A stretch of 64,000 nucleotides of DNA from assembly GCA_963676635.1 (NCBI GenBank), contig OY781105.1, forward strand, positions 2,046,001-2,110,000, written 5' to 3'. Each line of letters begins with the position of its first letter. Position 1 is the stretch's first letter. Of the stretch, positions 16,986 through 25,196 are shown piece by piece. The position numbers and the translations under genes were made by a program. The notes under the pieces are model-generated. The model saw only the letters and a program-made list of their open reading frames with translations, had not been told where the DNA came from and did not search any database. Source of the stretch: GCA-002708315 sp963676635 (lineage in GTDB: Bacteria; Bacteroidota; Bacteroidia; Bacteroidales; F082).

Positions 16986-17756
16986 ATGAAGGAAAAACAT
17001 GAAATTGTAGCTGACTGGCTACCAAGATATACCGGAATGAAACTCGAAAACTTCGGTGAGTACATACTTCTAACAAATTTTGGAGATTACCTCAGGCTTT
17101 TTGCCAACATAAACAACGTTGAGATTATTGATGAAAACAAACCTATGCCTTGTGCTACTAAGAACAATATTACAATGATTAACTTTGGTATGGGGAGTGC
17201 AAATGCAGCTACAATAATGGATTTGTTAAGTAGTATCAAACCAAAAGCTGTTTTATTTTTAGGCAAATGCGGAGGGATAAAAAAGAAAAATAAGGTGGGG
17301 GATCTAATCCTTCCTATAGCAGCTATTCGTGGTGAGGGAACTTCTAAAGATTATTTTCCGGAAGAAGTACCAGCTCTTCCGGCATTTAGCCTCCAAAAAG
17401 CAATATCAACAACAATACGAGATTTTGGACGCGATTACTGGACTGGAACTGTTTATACTACAAACAGGCGTGTATGGGAGCATGATACAAAGTTTAAGGA
17501 CTACCTTGTCGACACCAGATCAATGGCTGTTGATATGGAAACAGCAACAATTTTTACTGTAGGATTTTACAATGAAATACCCACTGGAGCTTTATTATTG
17601 GTTACAGATCAGCCAATGATTCCTGAAGGAGTAAAAACTTCAGAAAGTGATAAAAAAGTCAGCGGACAGTTTGTTAAAGAGCATGTAATGATCGGTATTG
17701 AATCACTTAAACAACTTATAAATAGCGGGATAACTGTTAAACACCTAAGATATTAA
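16986..17756 (+). CDS. amn: AMP nucleosidase
   Basis: Hydrolyses AMP to adenine and ribose 5-phosphate and belongs to the PNP/UDP phosphorylase fold. The protein reads like the short Bacteroidota AMP nucleosidases: INFGMGSANAATIMDLL, FLGKCGGIKKKNKVGD, then AVDMETATIFTVGF with the ribose-contacting Met-Glu pair and LLLVTDQPMIPEGVK. From ATG 16986 it has 256 residues. The earlier ATG at 16950 adds 12 residues that overlap the promoter and lack family similarity. holA follows after 3 bases. Confidence 0.9.
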   Translation: MKEKHEIVADWLPRYTGMKLENFGEYILLTNFGDYLRLFANINNVEIIDENKPMPCATKNNITMINFGMGSANAATIMDLLSSIKPKAVLFLGKCGGIKKKNKVGDLILPIAAIRGEGTSKDYFPEEVPALPAFSLQKAISTTIRDFGRDYWTGTVYTTNRRVWEHDTKFKDYLVDTRSMAVDMETATIFTVGFYNEIPTGALLLVTDQPMIPEGVKTSESDKKVSGQFVKEHVMIGIESLKQLINSGITVKHLRY

Positions 17757-17759
17757 TTT

Positions 17760-18767
17760 GTGGACTACAACGAAATTATAAGAGATATTCAAAACAAAGT
17801 TTATCGGAATATATACTTTCTTACAGGTGAAGAACCTTTTTTTATTGATAAAATAACATCTTTACTTGATAAAAATGTTCTGGATGAATCAGCAAAATCA
17901 TTTAATCAAACTGTTGTTTATGGCAATGATGTAAATGAGAAACAAATTATTGATATTTGCCGAACTTATCCACTAATTCCGGATAATTATCAGCTTGTTA
18001 TTGTAAAAGAAGCACAAAACCTGAAAGAACAAGATGAGCTTATTCCTTATATTAACAATCCTCTAAGTACTACTATTCTTGTTTTAGCTCATAAGCACAA
18101 AAAAGTTGATAAACGTAAAGCATTCTTTAAAACTCTGAAAAAATCCAAAAGCTCTGCTGTTTTTGTTTCTGACAAACTCAGAGATTATCAAATACCAAAA
18201 TGGATAGAATCTCAACTTACTGAGAAAAATTTCACCATTACGCCAATGGCATTAATGTTAATGTCAGAATATCTGGGAAATGATCTTGGGAAGATAATTA
18301 ATGAAATCAGCAAGCTTTCAATAAGTCTTGAGCCTGGATCAAAGATTACTGAGTATGAAATAGAGAACAATATTGGGATTAGTAAAGACTTCAACATTTT
18401 TGAGTTGCAGAAAGCAATGGCGGAAAGAAATTTCCTTGTTGCATATCGTATTATTAACTATTTTGAGGCAAACCCAAAAGACCATCCTTTGCAGCTTTAT
18501 ACAGTGATGCTGAATAATTATTTCATTAAGATTTTACGTTTTCATTACATTCGTGATAAGAATAAGAACTCTGTTGCTTCAGAACTGGGTATTCATCCTT
18601 TTTTTGTTGATGAGTACAGAAAAGCCGCATCTACTTATTCAACAACAAAAATTAAAGAAATAATAAGTCTTATTCTTGATATGGATTTAAAAGCAAAAGG
18701 AATAGGAACAACAGATGGCACCAGCTACGGCAGTATGAAAGAATTTATATACAAGGCTTTGAATTAA
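17760..18767 (+). CDS. holA: DNA polymerase III subunit delta
   Basis: Clamp-loader subunit that opens the beta sliding clamp. At 335 residues it has the expected layout. FLTGEEPFFIDKI is at the N-terminus, an AAA-like core follows, and the DLGKIINEISKLSI block lies near residue 178-191. The C-terminal helical collar has LQLYTVMLNNYFIKILRFHY. The start codon is GTG at 17760, three bases after the amn stop. The next in-frame Met lies too deep in the protein to be the start. Confidence 0.92.
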   Translation: MDYNEIIRDIQNKVYRNIYFLTGEEPFFIDKITSLLDKNVLDESAKSFNQTVVYGNDVNEKQIIDICRTYPLIPDNYQLVIVKEAQNLKEQDELIPYINNPLSTTILVLAHKHKKVDKRKAFFKTLKKSKSSAVFVSDKLRDYQIPKWIESQLTEKNFTITPMALMLMSEYLGNDLGKIINEISKLSISLEPGSKITEYEIENNIGISKDFNIFELQKAMAERNFLVAYRIINYFEANPKDHPLQLYTVMLNNYFIKILRFHYIRDKNKNSVASELGIHPFFVDEYRKAASTYSTTKIKEIISLILDMDLKAKGIGTTDGTSYGSMKEFIYKALN

Positions 18768-18812
18768 TCAATCCCCGGACAAAAAGCTTTTTCAACTATT
18801 ATCCTATTCTGA

Positions 18813-20579
18813 CTAAGCAAAAAGTTTATTAATCTTATCTTCGTATTTTTTCTGAATATGACTTCTTTTAAGTTTAAGGTTTGCCGTAATCTCTCCTGAG
18901 TCAATTGTCCACTCATGATCAATCAAATCAAATCTCTTGATCTTTTCAGTATCGCCAAAATTCTTATTAAGTTCATCAATCTCACGCTTAAACCTCTCAC
19001 GCACATCTTTACTAGCAATCATTTCAGCATTTGATTTAAAAGTGTTTATTCCTTTAATACGACACCAAGACCCCAGATGTTCAAAATCAGGAACCACAAG
19101 AGCAGCAGCAAATTTCTGGTTTTCACCAAGCACAATAATCTGGTCTATAAATGGGGATTCTTTAATCTTGTTCTCAATAAGTACCGGGCTAATATATTTA
19201 CCCATAGAAGTTTTAAAAATTTCCTTAACACGTCCGGTAATTTTCAACATCCCTTTTTTATCAATAATGCCCACATCCCCTGTATGAAGCCATCCGTTAA
19301 CAACAGCTAGCTTTGTCATTTCCTCATCACGATAATAACCTTTCATAACATTAGGACCTTTAACCAGAATCTCACCATCATCAGAAATCTTTACCTCAAC
19401 ATTATTCACAGGAGGCCCTACTGTTCCTATTTTACGTTTATGAGGAACATATGTATTAACAGCAATAACAGGAGAAGACTCTGTCATTCCATAGCCTTCA
19501 ACTACTGGAATACCAGCTGCATTATATACTCTTGCCAACCTTGGCTGCAAAGCGGCTCCACCTGATGCTATCGAAACCATTCTACCACCAAACGCCTTTC
19601 TCCATTTACTGAAAACAAGCTTATTAGCAACTCTCAACTGAAGATTAAAAAGTAACCTCCACGGTTTATCATATTCATATCTAAGACCAAGATTAAGAGC
19701 CCAGAAGAACACTTTCTTTTTAAACCCCCTGAGTTTACGTCCCTTTGCAACAATCTTATCATAGACTTTTTCAAGAAGTCTGGGGACAGTAGTCATAATA
19801 TGAGGCTTAATATCCTGAATATTATCAACTATTGTCGCCATATTCTCTGCATAATAAATAGATACTCCTTTATAGTGCAAAATATAATTTACCGTCCTTT
19901 CATAAACATGACAAAGAGGAAGATAACTAAGACCTATAGAATACTGATCAACGTGAAAGATGCCCTCACATGCTTTTACATTACTCAGAATGTTATCATG
20001 TGTAAGCATAACTCCTTTCGGAAATCCTGTTGTCCCTGATGTATATATAAGCGTTGCAACATCGTATTTATCAATTGAAGCCTTTATTTCCTTAAGTTTA
20101 TCCTCCTGAGGATTATCTTTTCCAAGTTTCAATAATTCACCAAAGTTTCTATATCCTTCAACATCAGCAAATGTATAAGAATCAACAATATTCTCAACGG
20201 ACTTTAATATATGACCAATTTTTCTGATAAGCTCCTTACCAGCTACAAACACATACTTTACTTCGGCATGTTTAAGGATATATTGATAATCATCTTCACT
20301 AATTGTGGGATAAATAGGAACATGAATAGCACCTATCTGCATAATTCCCATATCTACAAAGTTCCATTCAGGACGATTATTTGATATAGTAGCAATTTTA
20401 TCACCCTTTTTAACTCCCTGTTTTAATAAAGCGTAACTGATTTCGTTAACGGTCTGGCGGTATTTCTTAAGACTATGTTTAACCCATTCTCCATCCTCTT
20501 TTCCAGCCAGAACATCTTCCTTAGGCTGAAACTTTTCTTCATAGCGGGTAAGTAAATCAAAAATACGTGTTACCTCCAT
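18813..20579 (-). CDS. Long-chain fatty acid-CoA ligase
   Basis: Activates long-chain fatty acids to acyl-CoA through an acyl-AMP intermediate. Motifs in order are the P-loop LIYTSGTTGFPKGVM (about 177-191), VEGYGMTESSP (about 370), GWLHTGDVGIIDKKG and ITGRVKEIFKTSMGKYISP. The hinge and C-terminal lid follow. It is 588 residues, typical of the FadD15/ACSL-like group. No signal peptide is present. It stands alone on the minus strand, and a TACTTTTG -7-like element lies 30-37 bases upstream of its ATG. A second, more distant ligase is at 36113. Confidence 0.92.
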   Translation of the reverse strand: MEVTRIFDLLTRYEEKFQPKEDVLAGKEDGEWVKHSLKKYRQTVNEISYALLKQGVKKGDKIATISNNRPEWNFVDMGIMQIGAIHVPIYPTISEDDYQYILKHAEVKYVFVAGKELIRKIGHILKSVENIVDSYTFADVEGYRNFGELLKLGKDNPQEDKLKEIKASIDKYDVATLIYTSGTTGFPKGVMLTHDNILSNVKACEGIFHVDQYSIGLSYLPLCHVYERTVNYILHYKGVSIYYAENMATIVDNIQDIKPHIMTTVPRLLEKVYDKIVAKGRKLRGFKKKVFFWALNLGLRYEYDKPWRLLFNLQLRVANKLVFSKWRKAFGGRMVSIASGGAALQPRLARVYNAAGIPVVEGYGMTESSPVIAVNTYVPHKRKIGTVGPPVNNVEVKISDDGEILVKGPNVMKGYYRDEEMTKLAVVNGWLHTGDVGIIDKKGMLKITGRVKEIFKTSMGKYISPVLIENKIKESPFIDQIIVLGENQKFAAALVVPDFEHLGSWCRIKGINTFKSNAEMIASKDVRERFKREIDELNKNFGDTEKIKRFDLIDHEWTIDSGEITANLKLKRSHIQKKYEDKINKLFA

Positions 20580-20760
20580 AGTAATGAATATTGATTGATT
20601 TTAGCGTACAAAAGTAAAAAAAATCTTATTTATCAAATTATTGATATTACTGATCTTAAATAACAACTGATTTCAGCCATTTATCTTTATAAGATTTATA
20701 TAATTTCAAATCCCTTTAAACTAGATTTATAAAAATAATTATATTGCTAACTATCTTAAT

Positions 20761-21519
20761 TTAAGCTTTATTGAATACTGTTGAACTTGCTTGCGACACA
20801 GGCATTATTACCATATCATTAATATTAACGTGATTAGGTAATGTTGAGGTGAAATAAACAGCATTAGCAATATCGTCAGGAGAAAGAGGCGTATAACCCT
20901 TATATACATTTGCTGCTTTATCTTCATCACCTTTAAATCGCACAACTGAAAATTCAGTTTCAATTGCCCCCGGAGCAATCTGAGTTACTTTTATACCATG
21001 TTTAACAGTATCAATGCGCATAGCTTTTGATAAAGCATCAACAGCATGCTTTGTAGCACAATAAACATTACCATTTGGGTACACTTCCTTGCCCGCAATT
21101 GATCCAATGTTAATAATATGCCCTTTCTGTCTTGCTATCATAAGGGGCAGTATCTGTCTTGTAATATACAACAAACCTTTAATGTTAGTATCTATCATTC
21201 TTTCCCAATCATCAATTACGCCCTCCTGAATTGTGTTCATCCCAACAGCAAGGCCAGCATTGTTAATTAGAATATCAATTGTCTTCCATTCTTCAGGTAA
21301 ACTTTCTATCGCTTTCTCAACTTCACTAACATTTCTAATATCGAAGGATAAGGTTAACACTTCTGAACTATATTTCTCACTTAGCTCCTTAGCAATTTTA
21401 TCTAATCTCTCTTCCCTTCTGCCAGTCAACAGTAGACGGTTATTCTTCTCTGCAAATTTATAGGCGCATGATTTACCTATTCCACTTGTTGCACCTGTTA
21501 TTAAAATTGTTTTATGCAT
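20761..21519 (-). CDS. Short-chain dehydrogenase/reductase (YdfG-like)
   Basis: A 252-residue NAD(P)-dependent oxidoreductase. It has TGATSGIGKS for cofactor binding, the structural NNAG motif, a serine in INIGSIAGK and the catalytic YCATK. The RREERL segment after strand 2 favours NADP. The whole resembles the YdfG group, which oxidises serine and 3-hydroxy acids. It follows ispE by 42 bases on the same strand. Confidence 0.88.
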   Translation of the reverse strand: MHKTILITGATSGIGKSCAYKFAEKNNRLLLTGRREERLDKIAKELSEKYSSEVLTLSFDIRNVSEVEKAIESLPEEWKTIDILINNAGLAVGMNTIQEGVIDDWERMIDTNIKGLLYITRQILPLMIARQKGHIINIGSIAGKEVYPNGNVYCATKHAVDALSKAMRIDTVKHGIKVTQIAPGAIETEFSVVRFKGDEDKAANVYKGYTPLSPDDIANAVYFTSTLPNHVNINDMVIMPVSQASSTVFNKA

Positions 21520-21561
21520 ATTATTTATATTTTAAGATTCTACACTCCTTATATTATATAG

Positions 21562-22356
21562 TCACACCCTGCCATTAAAAAGCCAATAATCACAATCAGT
21601 CATTATTAACTTATTATTTGATAAAGCAAACAATGAAGAACCAGTACCGGATAAAGATACAAAATAAGCACCAGCATGATATAATTTATCGATTATTATC
21701 TGAAGGTCAGGATGCTTGTCAACTAATCCTTGTTGAAATGTGTTTGTCAGTACATTCTTCCAACTGCTTTTATCATATTGCAATACCTTATCATAATTTA
21801 TAGATGAAAATTCTCTTATGTTTTCAAATGCAAAGGCTGTTGACACTTCAAATCCCGGATATAAAATTGTAACCCAGTCACCCTTAACGGGATTTTGTAT
21901 TTCCTGCAATTGCTCACCTGCACCCCTTAAAAGTGCTGCATTATTAATCGCGAAATAAGGGCAGTCAGCACCTATCTTAAAAAGCAAATTAATAAGATTG
22001 TCTGATGATATACTTACCTTAAACATTTTAAGTGTTTCAATAACAAAAAAAGCAGCATCAGAAGAACCCCCACCCAATCCTGAGCCTATCGGAATATTTT
22101 TATACAATAATACTTCAACAGCACGGGGGCACAGATGTTTTATCAAATCCCACGATTTTGTTATTATATTATTATTACCAATAACACCTGTTTCATTGTT
22201 ATACACTTTCAAGGAATAGTGATCTGACTCTTTGATCTCCAGAATATCACATAGTGGTACTGGAATTAAACATGTACTTAAATTATGTAAGCCATCGTGT
22301 CTTCTGCTCTCTACTATTAGTCCGAGATTTATTTTTGCATTTGGAAAGCATATCAT
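21562..22356 (-). CDS. ispE: 4-diphosphocytidyl-2-C-methyl-D-erythritol kinase
   Basis: GHMP kinase of the non-mevalonate isoprenoid pathway, which phosphorylates CDP-methylerythritol. Features are FPNAKINLGLIVESRR at the start, the ATP loop IPIGSGLGGGSSDAA (about 90-104) and the C-terminal SLSGTGSSLFAL. At 264 residues it is slightly short but complete. The only other isoprenoid gene in the window is the polyprenyl synthase at 33346, far away. Confidence 0.93.
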   Translation of the reverse strand: MICFPNAKINLGLIVESRRHDGLHNLSTCLIPVPLCDILEIKESDHYSLKVYNNETGVIGNNNIITKSWDLIKHLCPRAVEVLLYKNIPIGSGLGGGSSDAAFFVIETLKMFKVSISSDNLINLLFKIGADCPYFAINNAALLRGAGEQLQEIQNPVKGDWVTILYPGFEVSTAFAFENIREFSSINYDKVLQYDKSSWKNVLTNTFQQGLVDKHPDLQIIIDKLYHAGAYFVSLSGTGSSLFALSNNKLIMTDCDYWLFNGRV

Positions 22357-22402
22357 CGGTGCAAAATAATACTTTCAGATGACTTTACGTTATTTTTTGA
22401 CA

Positions 22403-22437
22403 TAAAAAAAACCTTACATCTGGTACGCTGTAAGGTT
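22403..22437 (-). terminator. Terminator of the small-protein operon
   Basis: On the minus strand there is a perfect 9-bp stem (AACCTTACA, 10-base loop, TGTAAGGTT) followed by a run of eight T. It lies 39 bases after the stop of the 60-residue gene. This strong terminator supports that the two tiny genes upstream are really transcribed. Confidence 0.85.
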
Positions 22438-22475
22438 CTTTAGGCGGGATAATATATTAACGGATTTGATCCGTT

Positions 22476-22658
22476 CTATAGGAAAAAGGATTTCTCATTA
22501 ATAATAGAATGTAATCTAAATTGTTTATTTCCTATTGGCTCAAAAAAATAAACCTTACTTCCCTTTGTAAATATAGTACTTTGCAGGTCTCTTATTTCTT
22601 TCTCTTTTAATCCTGTTGACGAGATTTCATCCAGAGTATAGTTATTATTAATTTTCAT
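22476..22658 (-). CDS. Small hypothetical protein, 60 residues
   Basis: Starts 11 bases after the zinc-ribbon gene and is followed by a strong terminator, which supports expression. It has no signal peptide or membrane segment. It reads as a short helix (LKEKEIRDLQSTIF) then two or three strands (KVYFFEPIG, QFRLHSIIN). I do not recognise a family. A role together with the upstream zinc-ribbon protein is inferred only from the shared transcript. Confidence 0.6.
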   Translation of the reverse strand: MKINNNYTLDEISSTGLKEKEIRDLQSTIFTKGSKVYFFEPIGNKQFRLHSIINEKSFFL

Positions 22659-22669
22659 AGCAGATTAAC

Positions 22670-22792
22670 TTAAATCATTTTTATCTTTAATCCATCTTTC
22701 AAACATATCGGACAATCTGTATCCTTTACTATAGAATTATAACCACAATGCGGACATGTAAAATATCTGCCTTGAGGTTCTGTTCTCTCCAT
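22670..22792 (-). CDS. 40-residue zinc-ribbon protein
   Basis: Missed by length cut-offs. From ATG 22792 it encodes FTCPHCGYNS and DTDCPICLKDG: two CxxC pairs 12 residues apart, a compact zinc- or iron-binding ribbon of the rubredoxin/rubrerythrin kind. Nothing else fits in the chain. It leads a two-gene operon with the 60-residue gene. Such mini-ribbons bind metal, RNA or partner proteins; which applies here is not known. Confidence 0.65.
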   Translation of the reverse strand: MERTEPQGRYFTCPHCGYNSIVKDTDCPICLKDGLKIKMI

Positions 22793-23032
22793 TTTTTTAT
22801 TATATTTTGTTAAATTCATTTTATTCTACTGATTACTAATCGCAATTGATATGCCAAAATGAATTTAAAATTCTTGCTTATCCTTACAAGGCTGTTATTC
22901 TGATAATTATAGATTGATCATTTTTTTGATTTTTTTATTTAATACAATTGTTTAATACGATAGTGGATAAAATTCCGATTTCGGATAACAGTTAATCATA
23001 AAAAATATATGTAAGTTTATTGCCTTAATAAC

Positions 23033-23040
23033 TAATTTTG
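23033..23040 (+). promoter_or_regulatory. -7 promoter element for deoC
   Basis: TAATTTTG fits TAnnTTTG and ends 15 bases before ATG 23056. It overlaps the alternative TTG start at 23038, which makes that start unlikely. No convincing -33 element was seen. Confidence 0.4.
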
Positions 23041-23055
23041 CAAAAAATTCTAATA

Positions 23056-23904
23056 ATGATAAAATTTGATAATTATTTAGTTTCAGATAATGACCTTAAC
23101 AGCCGGGTTAATAAAATATCAGGAAGCCTTAGCACAGAATCCTTTGACAAAACGATCCTTTCAAAAATATTAGGATTAATTGATTTAACAACCCTTAGTG
23201 GGGATGATACAAACCAAAGAGTAAATGACTTGTGTACTACTGCACAATCATTCGAAAATAAAAGCAATTCCATTGATAATGTAGCAGCAGTATGTGTTTA
23301 TCCTGTATTTGCTGATTTAGTAAGTACAAACCTTAAAGGTAGTAACATTAAAACAGCATGTGTTGCCGGTGCTTTCCCAAGTGGACAGTCGCCACTTAGT
23401 GTTCGAATTGAAGAAGTAAAGCAGGCTGTTGCTGATGGTGCTGACGAAATAGACATGGTTATAAGTCGTGGTAAATTAATTGAAGGTAATGAAGAGTTTG
23501 TTTCTACTGAGGTCAGAAAAATTAAGGAAGCATGTGGTAACGCCCATCTTAAAGTAATACTGGAAACAGGAGAATTAAAAACACTGAAGCTTATACGTCA
23601 AGCCAGTGAAATAGCAATTAACAATGGTGCTGATTTCATAAAAACATCAACCGGTAAAGTAACTCCTGCTGCAACACCCACTGCTTTTCTTGTTATGCTT
23701 GACACAATTAAAGAATATTATGAAAAAACAGGAGTAATGATTGGCATTAAACCTGCTGGAGGTATTTCAGAACCTGTTGATGCTGTATTTTATTATTGTT
23801 TGGTTAAAGAAGTACTTGGTGATAATTGGTTGAACAAAGATTTCTTCAGAATTGGGGCAAGCAGATTAGCAACCAAAGTATATAATCAAATCATTAGTCA
23901 ATAA
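23056..23904 (+). CDS. deoC: Deoxyribose-phosphate aldolase
   Basis: Class I aldolase that splits 2-deoxyribose 5-phosphate into glyceraldehyde 3-phosphate and acetaldehyde. The barrel motifs are clear: ADEIDMVISRGKLIEGN, KVILETGEL, then FIKTSTGKV with the Schiff-base lysine, and GIKPAGGI. From ATG 23056 it has 282 residues, so it belongs to the longer type. The 263-bp gap before it, shared with the small-protein operon, shows no other gene. Confidence 0.93.
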   Translation: MIKFDNYLVSDNDLNSRVNKISGSLSTESFDKTILSKILGLIDLTTLSGDDTNQRVNDLCTTAQSFENKSNSIDNVAAVCVYPVFADLVSTNLKGSNIKTACVAGAFPSGQSPLSVRIEEVKQAVADGADEIDMVISRGKLIEGNEEFVSTEVRKIKEACGNAHLKVILETGELKTLKLIRQASEIAINNGADFIKTSTGKVTPAATPTAFLVMLDTIKEYYEKTGVMIGIKPAGGISEPVDAVFYYCLVKEVLGDNWLNKDFFRIGASRLATKVYNQIISQ

Positions 23905-23966
23905 TCAGTATCAGGTTTGTTTATAAAAATTATGTATTTTCGTGCAATATATTGAAAATACTACAT

Positions 23967-24740
23967 ATGAAACGAGGAATTCTATTAATACTACTTCTTA
24001 TCATTGCTACTATCTCATCACTAAAGGCCCAGACTCAACTGACAGAGGCTGTAGATTTTCACGTCAAAACTATCGACGGAGTGCCTTTGTATCTATTCCC
24101 ATTACTTGATGATGACAATTATATTGTTGTTATTGATTTCTTTTCAACTTCATGTGGCCCTTGTCAGGAATATGCAGCCGATTTCCAGGAAAGCTATGAG
24201 TACTTTGGAGAAAACACCAGTAATGTATTTTTTATGGGCATAAACTGGGGCAGTGATAATGCAAGTGTTAAGGAATTTGATTCGATTCACGGTCTTACCT
24301 ACCCCACAGCAAGTGGTAGTCAGGGTGGCGGAAATATTGTCTTTAATGACTACGAGATAATGTCATATCCAACTGTTATTGTCATTACTCCGGATCATTC
24401 AATTGTGGAGCAGTACATTTGGTACCCCACATCTGAAAATATTATTGAAGCTATTTTAAATGCCGGAGGTGTAACTGTTGGCACGAATGAATTTGAAGAA
24501 TTAAAGTCTTTTGGTATTTTTCCTAATCCTGTAAGCAGTGTGTTGAATATCAAATTGTCTAATAATAATGAATCCATAAAGAAAATAGATATCTTCCACA
24601 TTTCCGGACAAAAAGTAATGACAATAAACACACCTGCTTCCAGCATTAACGTTAACAGCTTAGAGCCCGGTAATTACATTCTGTCAGCAACTTATAAAAA
24701 TGGGGATACAGAAAGACAAAAGTTTGTCATCTCCCGATAG
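23967..24740 (+). CDS. Thioredoxin-fold protein with type A T9SS sorting domain
   Basis: A secreted 257-residue protein. It has a signal peptide (about 1-22, ending KAQ), then a TlpA/ResA-like thioredoxin domain with the redox pair in SCGPC (about 60-64) and the cis-Pro region SYPTVIVI. A C-terminal Por/T9SS type A domain covers about 180-257 (FGIFPNPVSSVLNIK to KFVISR). It would be exported by Sec and then moved across the outer membrane, so disulfide chemistry at the cell surface is expected. ATG 23967 was preferred to a TTG 15 bases upstream because it opens the signal peptide. Confidence 0.88.
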   Translation: MKRGILLILLLIIATISSLKAQTQLTEAVDFHVKTIDGVPLYLFPLLDDDNYIVVIDFFSTSCGPCQEYAADFQESYEYFGENTSNVFFMGINWGSDNASVKEFDSIHGLTYPTASGSQGGGNIVFNDYEIMSYPTVIVITPDHSIVEQYIWYPTSENIIEAILNAGGVTVGTNEFEELKSFGIFPNPVSSVLNIKLSNNNESIKKIDIFHISGQKVMTINTPASSINVNSLEPGNYILSATYKNGDTERQKFVISR

Positions 24741-24742
24741 AA

Positions 24743-25195
24743 TCAGTGTTTTTTCCTGCTAAATTCGATGCTATCTTTTTTAGCTTTAGCTGCAATTGAA
24801 TCATTAATTGAAGCAATGCTATCAAGAACGCGCTGCTCTTTTACTTCTTTCTCTACCTGCTCCTGAATTTTACTTAACTTTTCCAATACCTTATCATATA
24901 TCAATTCCATTTCTTCTGGTTTCTGATTATAATAATCCAGATTCTGCTTAAGCTGAGGCATTGTAATATCAAATTCTTCAATAATATTGTTATAGATTTC
25001 AGGTTTTAAATTCTTCAGTTTAACCTTTGTACGAACAACTTTAAATCCAGCTTCCGCTATTTGTATTTGTGTAATAACATCCGACATCTGGTCGTGAGTC
25101 AGGAGTTTTTCCGGAACTACCGGCTTTTCTGTATTAATATGATAGCAACTGCTTAGCAAAACAGTTGCTACAAAAAGAGTGATTATTTTGTTCAT
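24743..25195 (-). CDS. DUF4296 lipoprotein
   Basis: A 150-residue predicted lipoprotein with the cysteine at 17 (LLSSC). The DUF4296 core is helical: HDQMSDVITQIQIAEAG, then an IIEEFDITMPQLKQNLDYYNQ-like stretch about residues 70-95. A Lys/Glu/Asp-rich helix forms the C-terminus. The family is common in Bacteroidota and uncharacterised. It begins one base after the recQ stop on the same strand. Confidence 0.85.
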   Translation of the reverse strand: MNKIITLFVATVLLSSCYHINTEKPVVPEKLLTHDQMSDVITQIQIAEAGFKVVRTKVKLKNLKPEIYNNIIEEFDITMPQLKQNLDYYNQKPEEMELIYDKVLEKLSKIQEQVEKEVKEQRVLDSIASINDSIAAKAKKDSIEFSRKKH

Positions 25196-25196
25196 T

